A stretch of DNA of 64,000 bases, taken from assembly GCA_020809705.1 (NCBI GenBank), contig CP085832.1, positions 5,146,001-5,210,000 of the forward strand, written 5' to 3'. Made by a program: the position numbers and the translations under genes. Each line of letters begins with the position of its first letter. Position 1 is the stretch's first letter. This document shows positions 27,881 through 41,122 of the stretch, one piece after another. The notes under the pieces were generated by a model. That model was not told the DNA's origin and did not search any database. It was given only the letters and a program-made list of their open reading frames with translations. Origin of the DNA: Calonectria ilicicola. Taxonomy: Eukaryota; Ascomycota; Sordariomycetes; Hypocreales; Nectriaceae.

Positions 27881-30800
27881 ATTTTTTAATTTCTTTTTTT
27901 CACAAGATTAATATATTATATAATAAGTAGAGCTATTAGAAGCTTAAAAAGGGTTAATATTATACTACTACTTTCTAAGTTAATAAGGACTTATTATAGT
28001 AGGTAAGAGTTATAAATATAGACTATATATAGCTAAAAGTGTAAATAAGAACTTTAAAAAAGCTTATTTAAAGAGGTAAAGCTTTGGAGAATTTAAATAT
28101 ACTTTTTATTTTAATTTTTAAAAGTATCTTAATTATAAAGCTAGAGGAGTAAAAATCTTAAGATTTAAAGAATATTAAGGAGTAAATACTATTATTATTT
28201 ATAATATAAATTTTATATAATATAGAGGAAATTATAATATTTATAAAAGACTTTATAGCTATAATAGCTTAATAATAGAAATAATTTTAAATATAATAAT
28301 AGTAACTTTAAGCTTAGTAATAGTAATTCTAAATAAATATACTATACTAATTGGCTATATAGCCTAGTATAAGTCTAAGGAAGGACTATAAGAAACCTTT
28401 ATTATATAATTATAAAAGATTTAATAAAAATATATTAGATATTTAAGTTGATAATTAGATTTATATTATTAAAACTAGTAATAGCTTATGGCTAAGTAGT
28501 TCTACTATATAGTATATAAAGTAGGCTATAACTAAGTTCTTATACCCTTTATAGATATAATAATATAATTATATTAAGGGGCTTACTAGCTAAGACTTTT
28601 TATAAGAAGATTTTCTTACTTTTATATATAAGATATATATTAATCTAGATCTATATAAGTATTAGCTCTATAATAAGTTACTATCTTTAAAATAGAAAAA
28701 GGACTATATATTATAATAATATTTTATTATATAGATGGCCTTATATATTATATTAGGTATTAAAGGCTTAAAAGATAATACTATCTTAACTTATTAATAT
28801 TATTTTAAACTATAATCTAAGTTAAAAGTAGAAATATTAAAATAGAAAATAAAGTTTAAAAAGTTTTATAAAATAACTAATAAAGCTAAATAGCTTTAGA
28901 CCTATTTTTATTAAGATAATCAAGGAGTATAAGAAAGTAATAATATTAAAAAACTACTTTTTAATTAATAAAAAAGCTTTTAAAAGTAATATTTTAATAA
29001 TTATAAAAGCTAAGATAAAGACTAAAGTAGAAATAGAAGTTAAGAAAGTATATCTAAATTAATTCTTTTAAAAGATAATACTAAATCTATTTTTTTTATT
29101 ATTTTTAATAATATAGAGAAGGTTGTTAATTTTAATTATATTTAATTTTTAATTTATTATATTTATAATAAGGAAGATTATATTTTTTTTTATTATTTAT
29201 TATAATAGAAGGATAGTATATTTTTTAAAGTTATTAAAGTTTAAATTATTAATAATAATTTTATTAAAATAGATTTATTAAAAAATAAGTAAATATAAGC
29301 TTAATATATAAAGCTACTATATATAAGAAATTTCTATCTTTAGGATAGATTATCTAAGAAAGAGTATTAATATTTAATACTTATAAGAAAAAAAGTCTAG
29401 GTAAATATAGATACCTGTATATAGGTAGACCTTATTAGCCAATAATTAATATAAAGATTAGGTTTAAAACTAGCCCTAGATATAGCTATATTTATATTAA
29501 AAAGCTATAATAGAACTATATTAGCCTTATATAAGGTATATTAGTTGACTTTATTCTTGATTGATTATTAGGAAATACCTTGGAAGATCTAAAGAGCATT
29601 TATTAAAATATAATATCTAAAAGATATTAATAATCTACTTCTTTTAAATAATTTTATAAATAAAGAAAATATTATAATTAATATATATAATTACTATTAA
29701 ATATATAAATTTATTTTTTTATAAAACCTAAAAATATTATAAAAAAATTAATAAAAAATAATAAAAAAGCTTATATATTTTATACTATTAATATATAATT
29801 ATTAAAAAAGAGCTAATTAAGATTTTAAAAGATAAAGCTATTAATAATAATATTAATATACTATCTTTAAAATTATAATTAAAGTAGTATATATTTAATA
29901 AAGTAGAGATAATAAAGCTATTACTTCTTAAAAGTATAAAGTATTCTATTAATATTATAAAAGATAAAAAGTCTTTATATAATCTATTATATTTATTAAA
30001 TATTAAATAATATTATATACTATAAGTATATATAATAAATAATATTACTAATAGTAGGATATAATTATTAATTAGTATTATTAATATATTAATATTATTT
30101 ATATTAAAGAAAGATAGTATTATATATTTATATATAGATTATAAAGATCTTAATATAATTACTATTAAAAATTAATATTTACTCTTACTTATTAATAATC
30201 TTTTAAATAGATTAGTAAGAGTAAGATAGATTATTAAGATTAATATTTATAATATATATTATTATATTAGAATTAAAGAGAGTAATAGATAGAAGATTGC
30301 TTTTAAAATTTAATATAGTTACTTTAAGTATATAATTATATTATTTAGATTAATTAATACTTTAATTACCTTTTAAATATATATTTATTATATATTTATA
30401 AGATTTTTAAATATTTATTACATTATATATTTAAATAATATTATTATTTATTCTAAAATAAAAGAATAATATACTAAGGATATTAAAGAGGTCCTTAAAT
30501 AATTATATAATTTTTAATTATATATTAAACTCTTTAAATATACCTTTTATTAATAAAAGATAGAATTCTTAAAGTATATAATTACTTAAAAAAATATTAA
30601 AATAGATCTTATATAAATTTAATCTATTATTAAATAAAAGAAATTAATTTTATATAAAAATATATAAATATTTCTTAATTTTTATAACTTTTATTAAAAA
30701 TTTATTTTTAAATACTTTAAAATAATAAAACCTTTAATAAAGCTATTTAAAGAAAATAAGAATAATTATAAAACTAAAGATCTTACTTAAATTAAGATTA

Positions 30801-32254
30801 AAGAAGATATATTCTAGGAACTAAAGATAGTCTTTTATTTAACAACTATTTTATAGTATTAGGATCCAATCTTAAAAGCCTATATTAAGATAGATATATC
30901 TGCTAAAGCTATCTTAAAGATCTTATTATAACTTATAGAAGATTAATAATACCTAATAGTTTACTGATTAAGAAAGTTCTTTAATATTAAATAATATTAA
31001 GGAATTAGATAATAAGAGTTATTTATAATTATTAAGAGCTTAGAGTACTAGAGTTATTATTTATTAAAGTTATTAAAGAAGTTTATAATATTAATAAATT
31101 ATTTTATCTTTAAAAGTATTATTAAGGCTTTAATAAAAGATTTTAAAAAAGGATTTATAAAATAAGTTTATAAGCTATTCCTATTTAATTTTAATCTTAA
31201 ATATAAGCTAAGAAAGCTTAATTTAGTAAATAATTTATTAAGATAATTAAATTATATAAAAAAGGAAATTATATATAAAGATATATTTCCTATACTTATA
31301 AAGAAGCTTTAGTTAATAAAGAAATTATTACTAAATATATAATATATAATTACTAATATAAAAAGTAAAACCAAGACTACTAGTACTTATATATAAACTA
31401 TCTATATTAGCCTTAGGGATAGTATACTTATATATTAGGCAATAAGTAAAAGTTCTCTACCCTTAGGTTAAGAGCAGGCTATTAGATTATTAGATTAATA
31501 GAATATAGTTATAATTTTTTTAATTATATAATAGTAAAAGGTTAATAATATTATTATAAAGGAGAGCATTTAATAAAAAGAGATTATACACTTTAACTAT
31601 AAGAATTTATTAAGAGTTAGGGTAATTAGTCTAGAATAATTTATTCTAAATCTTATTATAAAAGAGCTTATAAAAAATAAAATAATATTTCTTACTTAAT
31701 TATCTATATAATTAGAAGAATTAGTTTAAGGATTATAGATTAAAGATCCTTTTTATTAATAGTAAATATAAAAGATTAAATAGAGCACTAGAGATATAAA
31801 GGTATATTACTTAGATAAAAATAGTATACTCTTTTATAAGGGAAGGCTAGTTATTTTAGTATAGTATATACTAAGGATTAAAATACTTTATAAATATTAT
31901 AATAATCTAAGGGTAAGGTATATAAAAGTTATTAAAATAATTAAACTTATTAAAAGAAAATTCTATTAAAAAGGAATTATAAAGGATATATATGATTATA
32001 TCTTAAGATATTAGATATATTAGGGTATATAAATCCTATATTATAGACTATATAAAAAGCTATAATCTTTACTATTATTAATGTACCTCTTTTAAAAAAT
32101 TAGTATAGATTTTATTATAAGGTTGTTTTAAAGTGTTTATAGTAATAGAGAAGAATATAATATTATTCTTATAATTATCTATTATATAATAAAGTTTATT
32201 ATATTTATATTTATAAAGAAGATATTTATTATTATTTAAATAGTATAGATATTA

Positions 32255-32677
32255 ACGTACGTGATAAGCGAGCGCCCCAGACAAGCGAGCGCCCCATATA
32301 AATTTTTACCTTAATTTAAGATTTTTAAGAATTCCTTAAAATTCAAATTAAGTTTAAATTTAATAAAAATGTTCAAATAAGCTTATTAAAATTATAATTA
32401 TATATTGTATTTTTTTAGATTTTTTAGATTTTTATATAACTAATTATTATAATTTTCTATATTCGCACTGTATAAATAGCTATTTAAATATATAGAAAAA
32501 TATTTAAAAATAAAAAGACTCTATTATATAGTAATCTCCTTTTTAAATAGCTTATATTAATTTTTTTAGGTTTTAATTATTAAAATTGTGGGTTTTAGAA
32601 TCTTAAAAATAGGTATTTTTAGGTGCACAGTATCATGGGGCGCTCGCTTATTCGGGGCGCTCGCTTATCATGTACGT
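32255..32677. mobile_element. 423-bp pogo-type MITE with doubled terminal motif
   Basis: The element is flanked by TA (32253-32254 and 32678-32679). Its inverted ends are ACGTACGTGATAAGCGAGCG on the left and ACGTACATGATAAGCGAGCG on the right (minus strand). Within each end the motif AAGCGAGCGCCCC occurs twice in tandem. The interior is A+T-rich and has no coding capacity. The ends share sequence and the doubled-motif layout with the 1859-bp pogo element at 7817, so it is probably a derivative mobilised by that family. It interrupts the B2 integrase region and is the innermost layer of the nest. Confidence 0.9.
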
Positions 32678-33662
32678 TATATAAATATATAAAATACTAA
32701 TATAGAATATTAAAAGGTATTATAAGTAATTAAGATAAATTATTTATAAGCTAGTTTTAAAAAGAACTAATAAAAGAATAAGTAATAACCAGATAGTTAT
32801 CCACTGCCTATTATCCCTAGATTAATAGGCAGACTAAGTGAATATACTAGACCTTAGAGAGATACTTAAGGTTATTTGTAGGAGAAATCTTAGAGAGATA
32901 GGTAATATAACTCCCTAAGAGTAAGTTTACCTATAATAATAGCTAGTATAATATTATTAAAGTATTATTAATATAAGTATTATATAGTTATTATTCTAGA
33001 ATAATTAAGTATATTTTAGAGTACTTAAAGACTTATATATAGGGTATATAAAAGTATATTAAAGTTTTAAGTTATATATATATTTAAGTTTAATAATATT
33101 AATAAAAAGTTATAAAAATATAAGCTAAATATTATAATAAAAAGTATATTATTATAAAATATAAGAAAGAATAGATTATTAATTTATTTATAAAGAACTT
33201 TAAATTTAAATATAAAAAACTTATACTTAAGTTTATTAAGATTATTATTATTAAAAAAATAAGATAATAAGCTTATAAAATATACCTACCTAAGTAATAT
33301 CAATAAATATATAATATTTTCTTAATCTTCTTACTTAAATCTTAAAAAATACTAAAAGTAATATTACTACCTACTTATTAAAGCTAGTTAAGGAAGAAAA
33401 TAAGTAGAAGATTAAGAAGATTATTATATATAAAGGTAATAATAATAAGATATTATATTAAATTAAGTAGATTAGATAGCTTATAAAGTATAATATATAG
33501 AAACCTAAAGCTTATCTTAAGAATATAATAGCTTTAATATATAAGTATTATAAGCAAATTAAAAGAATATATAAGAAATAGGATAATAAGGTACAAAAGT
33601 AATATCACTTTTACTAAATCCTCTTAAGGCTTAAGAACAAGCCTCTAGAAGAAGGAGATAAT

Positions 33663-33877
33663 TATAAAGATATAAGACTAAGAGGACTAATTAAATATAT
33701 ATACTAAATATATATTAATATAAGATATTATAAAGTAAGGATATCTATAATAGTATTATGTAATAAGCGCAGGCAAACAGTTCTACAGTTTATCAAGTTA
33801 AAGTCTTGGTAATAAGAACAAAGGTCTATTACGGTCCTATTCATGCTTCACCCTAGTCATGAATCCAGTTCATTATA
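33663..33877 (+). repeat. gypsy B2 3' LTR
   Basis: A 215-bp LTR beginning TATAAAGATATAAGAC (RIP form) and ending GTTCATTATA. The right half, about 33765-33870, keeps normal composition. TACCT follows at 33878. Confidence 0.9.
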
Positions 33878-36800
33878 TACCTATAGTTATTACCTTTTAG
33901 GTATTTAGATCATAATATAATACTCCCCCTCTTATTAGTCTTATTCTAAGGCCAGGTAAATAGGCCAGTTTCCCTACTTATAACTATTATATATTTTTTT
34001 CTCTTTTTATCTTCTTATAGTCCCTAATACTAATAGGATATTAGGTTATATTATTAAGATTATGCCTTATCTTAAGGTATCTAAAGCTTATTAAAAGAAT
34101 ATTACTAAATTAATTAATAAATTTAATTTTAAAATATTTTATTATTTAGCTTATTTTTATGCTGGGTAGCTATTCTATATTGTAGCTAAGGGAAAAAACT
34201 ATTACAAATTTTATATAAAGAATAAGTATTCTAGCTATGATTTTGGAGGTGTTTTTGCTTAAGCTTATAAGTGTATTCTTCTTCTTTTACTTCTATATAC
34301 TTATTTCTTTTTTAATTAAGTAAGTTTTTTATAAGAAAGATTAGATTAATAGGAAGAAAGAGAAAGTTAAGGTAGATTTAATAAGTACTCTAGCTTAATT
34401 ATAGTACTTATATATTTAAAAGTATTATTTATATAAGAAAGTAAAGAAGATAATTTCTTAAGATTATAAGGTTATTAATTAGAGTAATTTACTTAATTTT
34501 CTTTATATTAATTTTAGAGAAATACTTTTAATATTTTTAAGTAATGTATAAGGTATTTAATAGGTTCCTAGATTATTTTCTTATAGCCTTTCTATTTAAT
34601 TTTAAATTTTCTATCTTTTTCTCTTCTTTATAGGATTTTTTCAACTTTCTATTAGTCTTCTAGGTTTTTTATTTATAATTTATAGTTAGATCCTATATTA
34701 ATTTAAATACTATTACTAGGTTCTAATAGTGAAATATAGAAGATAGGATAAACTTTAATATTATCTGGGAGATTGAGCTTATAGTTATTTTCTAATAATT
34801 TTCTTTTAATTAGGTATAGCTTAATCTATATAAAGTTGATTTTTTTATTTTATTTTTTTATTATAAGATTTTTTGTTATTAAGTAGACTATATCTCCCTT
34901 TAAAAAGGTTAATCTCTTTAGTCTTTTTATATTATAATATCTTTTTATAATATTATAAATAAATTCAAATTTAATCTTTATTTCTTTATATAGTTTTTTT
35001 AAATTATCTAACTTAATTATTACTTTTATTTAGATTATATCTTCTAAAAGGGCTTAGTAAGTGTCTAATATAAAACTAAAATTAGCTTTTATTAATATTA
35101 TTTTAATATTATAATTATAAAATATATTATATATTAGCTATATAATAAATAATTTTTTTACTTAATTAGTTTATTTATAGTTAATATAATATTATAGATA
35201 TTATTTAATTTTCTAGTTTTGGTATTTAGTTTATCTATCTATTTAGGGGTAGAAGGTTATACTTAATTTATAATTTAACTCTATTAAGAATATTAAGCTT
35301 TATTAAAACTTAAATATAAATAATTATCCTTTATTTAAAATAATTTTAATTAGTAGTCTATATATAATAATTATATATTAAAAAAAAGATAAATAAATTA
35401 TTTTTCTTTTATTACTTTATTATAAAAAAGATAATATATTACTTTTATAAAGTAATTAATAATAATAAAAATATTATTATAATATACTCTTATAATAAGG
35501 TCTACTAATAAAAGAAGATTAATAATAAAATCTATTATAATTAAATCTTATGGTTATTATATAACAGAAGATAGTTATAATAATTTATATAATTTGTATT
35601 TTAGTTTTTTAAAGTATTAATATAGGCTACATTTTTTATATACTTATTTAACTTTCTTTTTCATCTTATTAAAGGAAAATATTTATTTAATTTATTTAAG
35701 GGTTTTATTAATGTCTTTATGGTTATATAAGGGATATTTGTAAATATCCTTTATTAATTCTATTTAATATTTCTTTAATACTTATAAATAATTTGTTTTT
35801 TCTTCTTTTAAAAGTACTAAATTATATTCTTTAATTCTTTTTAGTAATAGATTAATTTGTTCTACTTATTATATTAGTATTTCTATAATAGTAGTTTTAG
35901 TTATATATAGTAGGCCTCCTATTCTAATAGTAATAATTATTTTCTTTATTTTTATTATTATCCTACTAATTAAAGCTTACTTTAGGCCTTTATTAATATT
36001 ATAAATTAATAATTATTCTTATGTTTTTAATTTTTTTATATTATAATTAGATTAATAGCTAATTATATTAGTATAGCTATTTTTAATTCCTTTAATATAA
36101 ATAATTTAATAATTAAATTTAAAGAGATATTTAGTATATTATAATTATCTTTTATTAAATTTTTAGATTATTATAAAGTAAGAGATGTTTTTATAATCTA
36201 TATATATTATAATTTTATAATTACTTTTTAATAAATATTATTAAAATTCTTTAAAAGCATTTATAATAATAAGGAATTCTTTATTATAAATAAAGTAATT
36301 TAGTTTAAAGCTATATAGTTTATATAAATAGAAAGCTATAGGATGTAGGTTTTCTTGATTATTATATTATCCAATTTAGGCTCTTAGTGTAAAATCTAAG
36401 ATATTAGTTTCTAGTTCTATAGATTTATTTAAATTAAATATAATTAAGATAGGTTCCTTTAAAATCATATTTTTTATAACTTTAAATAATTATTATACTT
36501 TAATTCTTTATTAAAAGATGATTTTTTTTAATTAATTTAATTATTATAAAGATAATCTTATTAAATTCTTTAATAAATTTTTAATAATAGTTTATAAAGT
36601 TAAAGAAGGTTTATACTTTCTTTATATTTATTAATACTTTCTATTCTTATATTATTATAATTTTCTTTAGATTTATATGGATTTTATTAGAGCTAATAAT
36701 ATATTCTAGGAATTCTACTTTTTATATATAGAACTTACTTTTCTTAGATTTAATTAGGAGTTTAATATCTTGTAGGGCTTTTAAAATCTTATAGATATAT

Positions 36801-39800
36801 TCTTTATATTCTTCTTTATTTTATAAGAAGATAAGGATATTATTTAAATAATAAATAATAAAGATATTTAAATATTTTTATAATATATGGTTTATTATTT
36901 TTTAGAATGATATTAGTGTATTTATAAATTTAAAAGATATAACTAGACATTTAAATTGTTTAAACTTAGTTTAGAAAGTAGTTTTCTATTTATATCTTTT
37001 TTTAATATAAATAAAATTATAAGTTTCTTTAAAATTAAGTATAATAAAAATATTAACTTTATAAAGATAATCTTTTATTTTATTAATTAATAGTAGTAAA
37101 GTATAATCTTTAATAGTAATATTATTAAACTATTAGTAGTTTATAATAAAATATAACTTTTTATTTTTTTAAATATAAATATAATAGAGTATCTTACTTT
37201 AGAATTTAAAATATAAATATATTCTCTTTTTAATATATCTTTAATATACTCCTTTAAGGTATTAAATTCTATTTAGTTAAGATTATAAATAAAGTAAAAC
37301 TATATATTAGATCTATCTTTAAGGATGATTTTGTAGTTCTATTAGCTAAATTCTAATAGTCTAGTATTAAGTTCTTTTATAAAGAGTTTTTTATAAATTC
37401 TATATTATAAGAGTATATTTTATAATCTATTTATTTTTATTTTAGCTTTTATTTTTTAAAGCTTTTATTAATTTATTAGAATTATATTCTAAGGTAAGTA
37501 ATTATTTATTTTTTTTATTTTTTTTAATTATTCTTATATTTATATTTTATTTCTTTAAGTAATAAAAAGTCTTTTTATTTATATCTTTTACTTAATTAGG
37601 GCCAGGAGTTTAAGAATTCTTAGCTAGATTTATAAAAATATTACTAGCTATATTATACTTCTTAGGTATTTACATTTAGCTAATATGCTAATAGATATTA
37701 GGATTATATTTATATAATTATAGGTATTTTAAAATTAGATTATATTATTTAATATTAATAATATTAAAGATTATTTTTTAATTTTTCTCTTTAATAAAGA
37801 CTTTTAAATAATTAATTCTCTTATTTATAATATTATTATTATATTTAAAGGGTATTCTTTTTATATTAATAATTTTATATAAATTGGCTTTTATTATCTA
37901 TAATAACTAAAATTTATTAACTATCTAAGAATTAATATAATTTTATTTAGCTTTACTATCTACTATAATATTATATTATTTCCTTTTAATCCTTATCTTT
38001 ATTTCTAATTATTATTAAGATTACTTTTTTATTATAAAATATAAAGTCCTTTTTAAGAGTTCTTTTGGTAATTTTATAGATTATTACTTTAATTACTTTT
38101 ATTACTTTTTTATAAGGGGCTTTATTTATTTTTTAGTTTTATTTGATATTAGGCTATTATTTTATTTAATATATAGATATTATACTTAAGGTTTTAATAT
38201 TTATTCTATAATAATTTATTATAGTTAGGGAACTTAGGTTTACCTAGTTTTAATATAATAAACTAGTAATAAGGGTTTCTTTTTATTATTTTATATTAAT
38301 TAAAGTATCTTCTATAGATATAGTAGATTATTATATTTTTTATTTTAATAAGAAAGTATAATATATATTATTTTTATTTTATATATATAAAATAATTATA
38401 ATTATAATAATTTATTTAAAAAATATTCTTATATTTTTTATATATTATATTTAATCTAGGATTATTATCTTTATATTAGATAGATTAGGGGTTAAGATTT
38501 TCTAGTTATTATTTACTTTAGGCTAGTAGAAAGACCTTATCTCTATTTTATAAAGGTTCCTTAATTTATTAGACTATTTTTTTTATATTAGTTATTTATT
38601 TTCTTTTTTTATTTTTATTATAAGTATAGGTATTCTATTATATTAGAGCATTATTAGTATAGATATTTAATATAGATATTAGGATTTTTATTTTCTTAGC
38701 TTATTTGAATTATTTATGTGGTAGGTAGGTTATTCCTTTTTCTTAAATTGATTATACCTTATAAATAGCTTTATTAGTTTTTTATTATAGAGTAAGTTTA
38801 ACTTTATAAATTTTATAGTTTTCTTTTTATTATTTAATAATAGTAATTAATTTATATTTAATAATAATAGTAAAGGTAGTTTTTCTAATAGTATTATTTC
38901 TTCCTTCTAATACTAAGGTCTATTTATTTTTTATAAAGGAGATTTTAATAATATTAAGTTATTTTCCTTCCTAGATAGGTTTAAATTAATTTCCTGTTTT
39001 TAAGAAGTAATATTTAAAGGATTTATATTCTTTTTTCTATAATTAAAGTAAGTGATCTTACTTTTATTATAATTCTAGATAATATTAAGTTCTATTGATC
39101 TTAAATAAGTCTTATATATAATACTTTATTACTTATTTTAGGTTTTTCTTTTATTTAGAATATATAAGATTTTATTATCTTAGATATATTCTTTATATTA
39201 GTTGAATTATCTTTTATTAATTTTAATAATACTTTTAATATATTTTAAGAGTTTTTTTAGCCAATCTTTTTTATAGATTTTATTCTTAACTTTACCCTTT
39301 AGACCTTTATAATAAAGTTTTATCAGTATATTATTATTTTAGGCTATTTATATTATAATTTTTTTAAATTTGGCTAAATATTAATTATAAGATTTTATTT
39401 ATTTAAGTTTATATAATTGATTTATAGTTTATTATTCTATATTAATTATATTAAAATTATTTTTAATAATAATCTTAAAATTTTCTTAATTTTTAAAAAT
39501 TTTTTAAATTTCTTTAATTTAATTAATATTATTCTTATTTTTTAAATAATCTCTTATAATAAATTTAAATTATACTTCTATATCTTCTTAAAAAAGGATT
39601 TTAATATATAGAACTTAAGCTTTAGAAGTTATAAGTTAAATTAAGAAGAAGTAGAAGTATTCTTTTATTTAGGTAAGGAAGGGGATTATATTAGCAGCTT
39701 TTCTTAGAAAGGGTTCTAGGACTAAAGATCTTAGAATTTTATTAATATCTTTACTCTTACTTCCTTTAATTATAATAATTCTAGCTTCTTTTACTTTAAG

Positions 39801-39955
39801 CTAGGCTTATATATTTATAAGTTTTTTTTTAATTTATTATAATTTTATAATTAATTTAATATTATTAGGAGGAGTAATAGTAATAGGGTTCTTTCTGGAT
39901 ATTATTATTATTTAATTATTAATATAAGTAATTAATTAAATAAGAGCTTTTAATA

Positions 39956-40107
39956 TATAATAATATTTATTATAATCTTCGGTTATGTCAAATAGAGGCT
40001 GTTTGACTTTACTTTTATTGGTTGATTATGTGGGTCTAGGGTAGTTTGGTTTGATTGGTTGGGGTTCTGCCCATGGTTACCGCCTTTTGGGTGTTCGGGT
40101 CATAACA
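39956..40107 (-). repeat. gypsy A3 5' LTR, internally deleted (152 bp)
   Basis: On the minus strand it starts TGTTATGACCCG at 40107 and matches the outer part of the A3 3' LTR, including AATCAAACCAAACTACC. It then jumps to the LTR/internal junction, so about 245 bp present in the 3' LTR (roughly 27306-27557) are absent. The outer half is scarcely mutated. Confidence 0.75.
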
Positions 40108-40974
40108 GGTGCTTTAGTAAACAAAGTAGTTCTATTCTTTTATAAAGTAGTCCTTCTCTAATCTTATTAGTTTCTTTTAAATACTATTTAAAATATATAT
40201 AATATATTTTACTAAAGTTATATTTTTAATATCTTTATTCTATTTAACTTAGTTTTTAATTCTTATAAGTTATAGAATAGTATTATAGCTTAACCTGGTT
40301 CTATATACTTTTATTACTTTATTTTAAACTTTATAATTAAATTTATTTAAATATAAATATTTTCTTGATTTTTAATTATTTTATTCTTTAGGGTTTATTA
40401 TTTTAAATACTTAGCTTTTATATAAAAATGGAGGCTAATTTAGGGTAAGTAGTGTTATATTGGTATAATTGTTATTTATATAGTGTTAGGATTTTATAAG
40501 TATTTACAAGTATATGATCTTATTATTAAAGAATTTAGTAAGTTTGGCTAGATTAAGAGGTTATTTTTTTTAAAGGTCTTTATAAGATATTAATTAATAT
40601 TTTAGTTATAAAGAAACTATTTAAGATATTAAAGTCCTTTTAAAAATATAAATATTATTTTATTATATATATATTATACTTTTTCTTTAATAATTAAGAT
40701 TTTATTAATAATAGTATTTTTTTAATTATAATATTTTATTAAATTTATAAATAAAGATCTAAAAGAAATTAAAAAAAAAATAAAAGACTTTTAAAATAAT
40801 AAATATTATTTAATTATTAAATAATTTTTAAAAATAAATAAAAAGTAAAAATAATAATTTCTAACTTAAAGCTAATAGATATATATATTCTAATACTAAA
40901 ACTTAAGGAGCTTAAAGAGCTAGATATTATTAATAATATTTCAAATATCTTAGGAAATACTTAGGCTTATAACC

Positions 40975-41117
40975 TATTAGACTTATAATATATTATATTA
41001 TATATATTATTTAAAGAATAAGTGTTCTGTGTGAAGGGAGCTATAAGAGATCTTCATCCCTTGGGTTTGTCTTTTGTTATATAAGCCTCGCTTGGAGCGT
41101 GCGAGACATTTCCAACA
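40975..41117 (-). repeat. copia C1 5' LTR
   Basis: This is the partner of 10149-10291 and has exactly the same length. Its left third is heavily mutated to A+T (TATTAGACTTATAATA), while the right part is nearly identical to the partner. It ends CCAACA followed by TTACT (41118-41122). Base composition switches here from RIP-like to normal. Confidence 0.9.
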
Positions 41118-41122
41118 TTACT

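Larger units (their letters stand above)
27666..33877 (+). mobile_element. Ty3/gypsy family B, copy B2, carrying a MITE
   Basis: The element is inserted in the A3 3' LTR with target duplication TACCT (27661-27665 and 33878-33882). The LTRs are 215 bp each: 27666-27880 and 33663-33877. Plus-strand reading through stops gives reverse transcriptase at about 30090-30760 (YIDYKDLN, INIYNIYYYIRI, IYLNNIIIYSK in place of VYLDDILIYSK). RNase H lies at about 30840-31130 (IDISAKAI..LL, then ELFIIIKSLEYW). Integrase starts at about 31950 and is split by the MITE at 32255. Length without the MITE and its TA is 5787 bp. Coding capacity is destroyed. Confidence 0.92.
27302..40107 (-). mobile_element. Ty3/gypsy family A-like copy A3, interrupted in its 3' LTR by B2
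   Basis: The element is inserted in copia C1 with target duplication GGTGC (27297-27301 and 40108-40112). The 3' LTR is split: 27302-27665 and 33883-33917, 399 bp when B2 and one TACCT are removed. A pyrimidine tract (ACTCCCCCTCTT, the complement of a polypurine tract) follows at 33921. The body 33.9-39.95 kb is the reverse complement of A1 and A2, with the gag start near 39.9 kb. The 5' LTR (39956-40107) is only 152 bp because an inner segment is missing. Excluding B2 the copy is 6589 bp. No intact frames remain. Confidence 0.87.
10149..41117 (-). mobile_element. Ty1/copia retrotransposon C1, split over 31 kb by nested insertions
   Basis: The two LTRs are 143 bp each (10149-10291 and 40975-41117), and a perfect 5-bp duplication TTACT flanks the whole (10144-10148 and 41118-41122). 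The element itself is three pieces, 10149-14509, 27203-27301 and 40113-41117, together about 5.46 kb, a normal copia size. On the minus strand the left piece reads as copia reverse transcriptase, for example DLxLVxYFLxxxIxxDRK followed by TxxLSQ..YF near 11200-11320. A purine-rich stretch precedes the 3' LTR (just right of 10291). The 40.1-41.0 kb piece must carry the 5' gag end. All frames are RIP-destroyed. This is the oldest layer of the nest. Confidence 0.9.

Noticed and set aside
14510..33877. Calling the B elements Ty1/copia because of their short 215-bp LTRs
   Set aside because: The order reverse transcriptase, RNase H, then integrase and the motif content in B2 are those of Ty3/gypsy.
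1..41000. Mitochondrial or organellar DNA because of extreme A+T
   Set aside because: LTRs, target duplications and nuclear transposon polyproteins with C-to-T type stops explain the composition; no mitochondrial genes are present.
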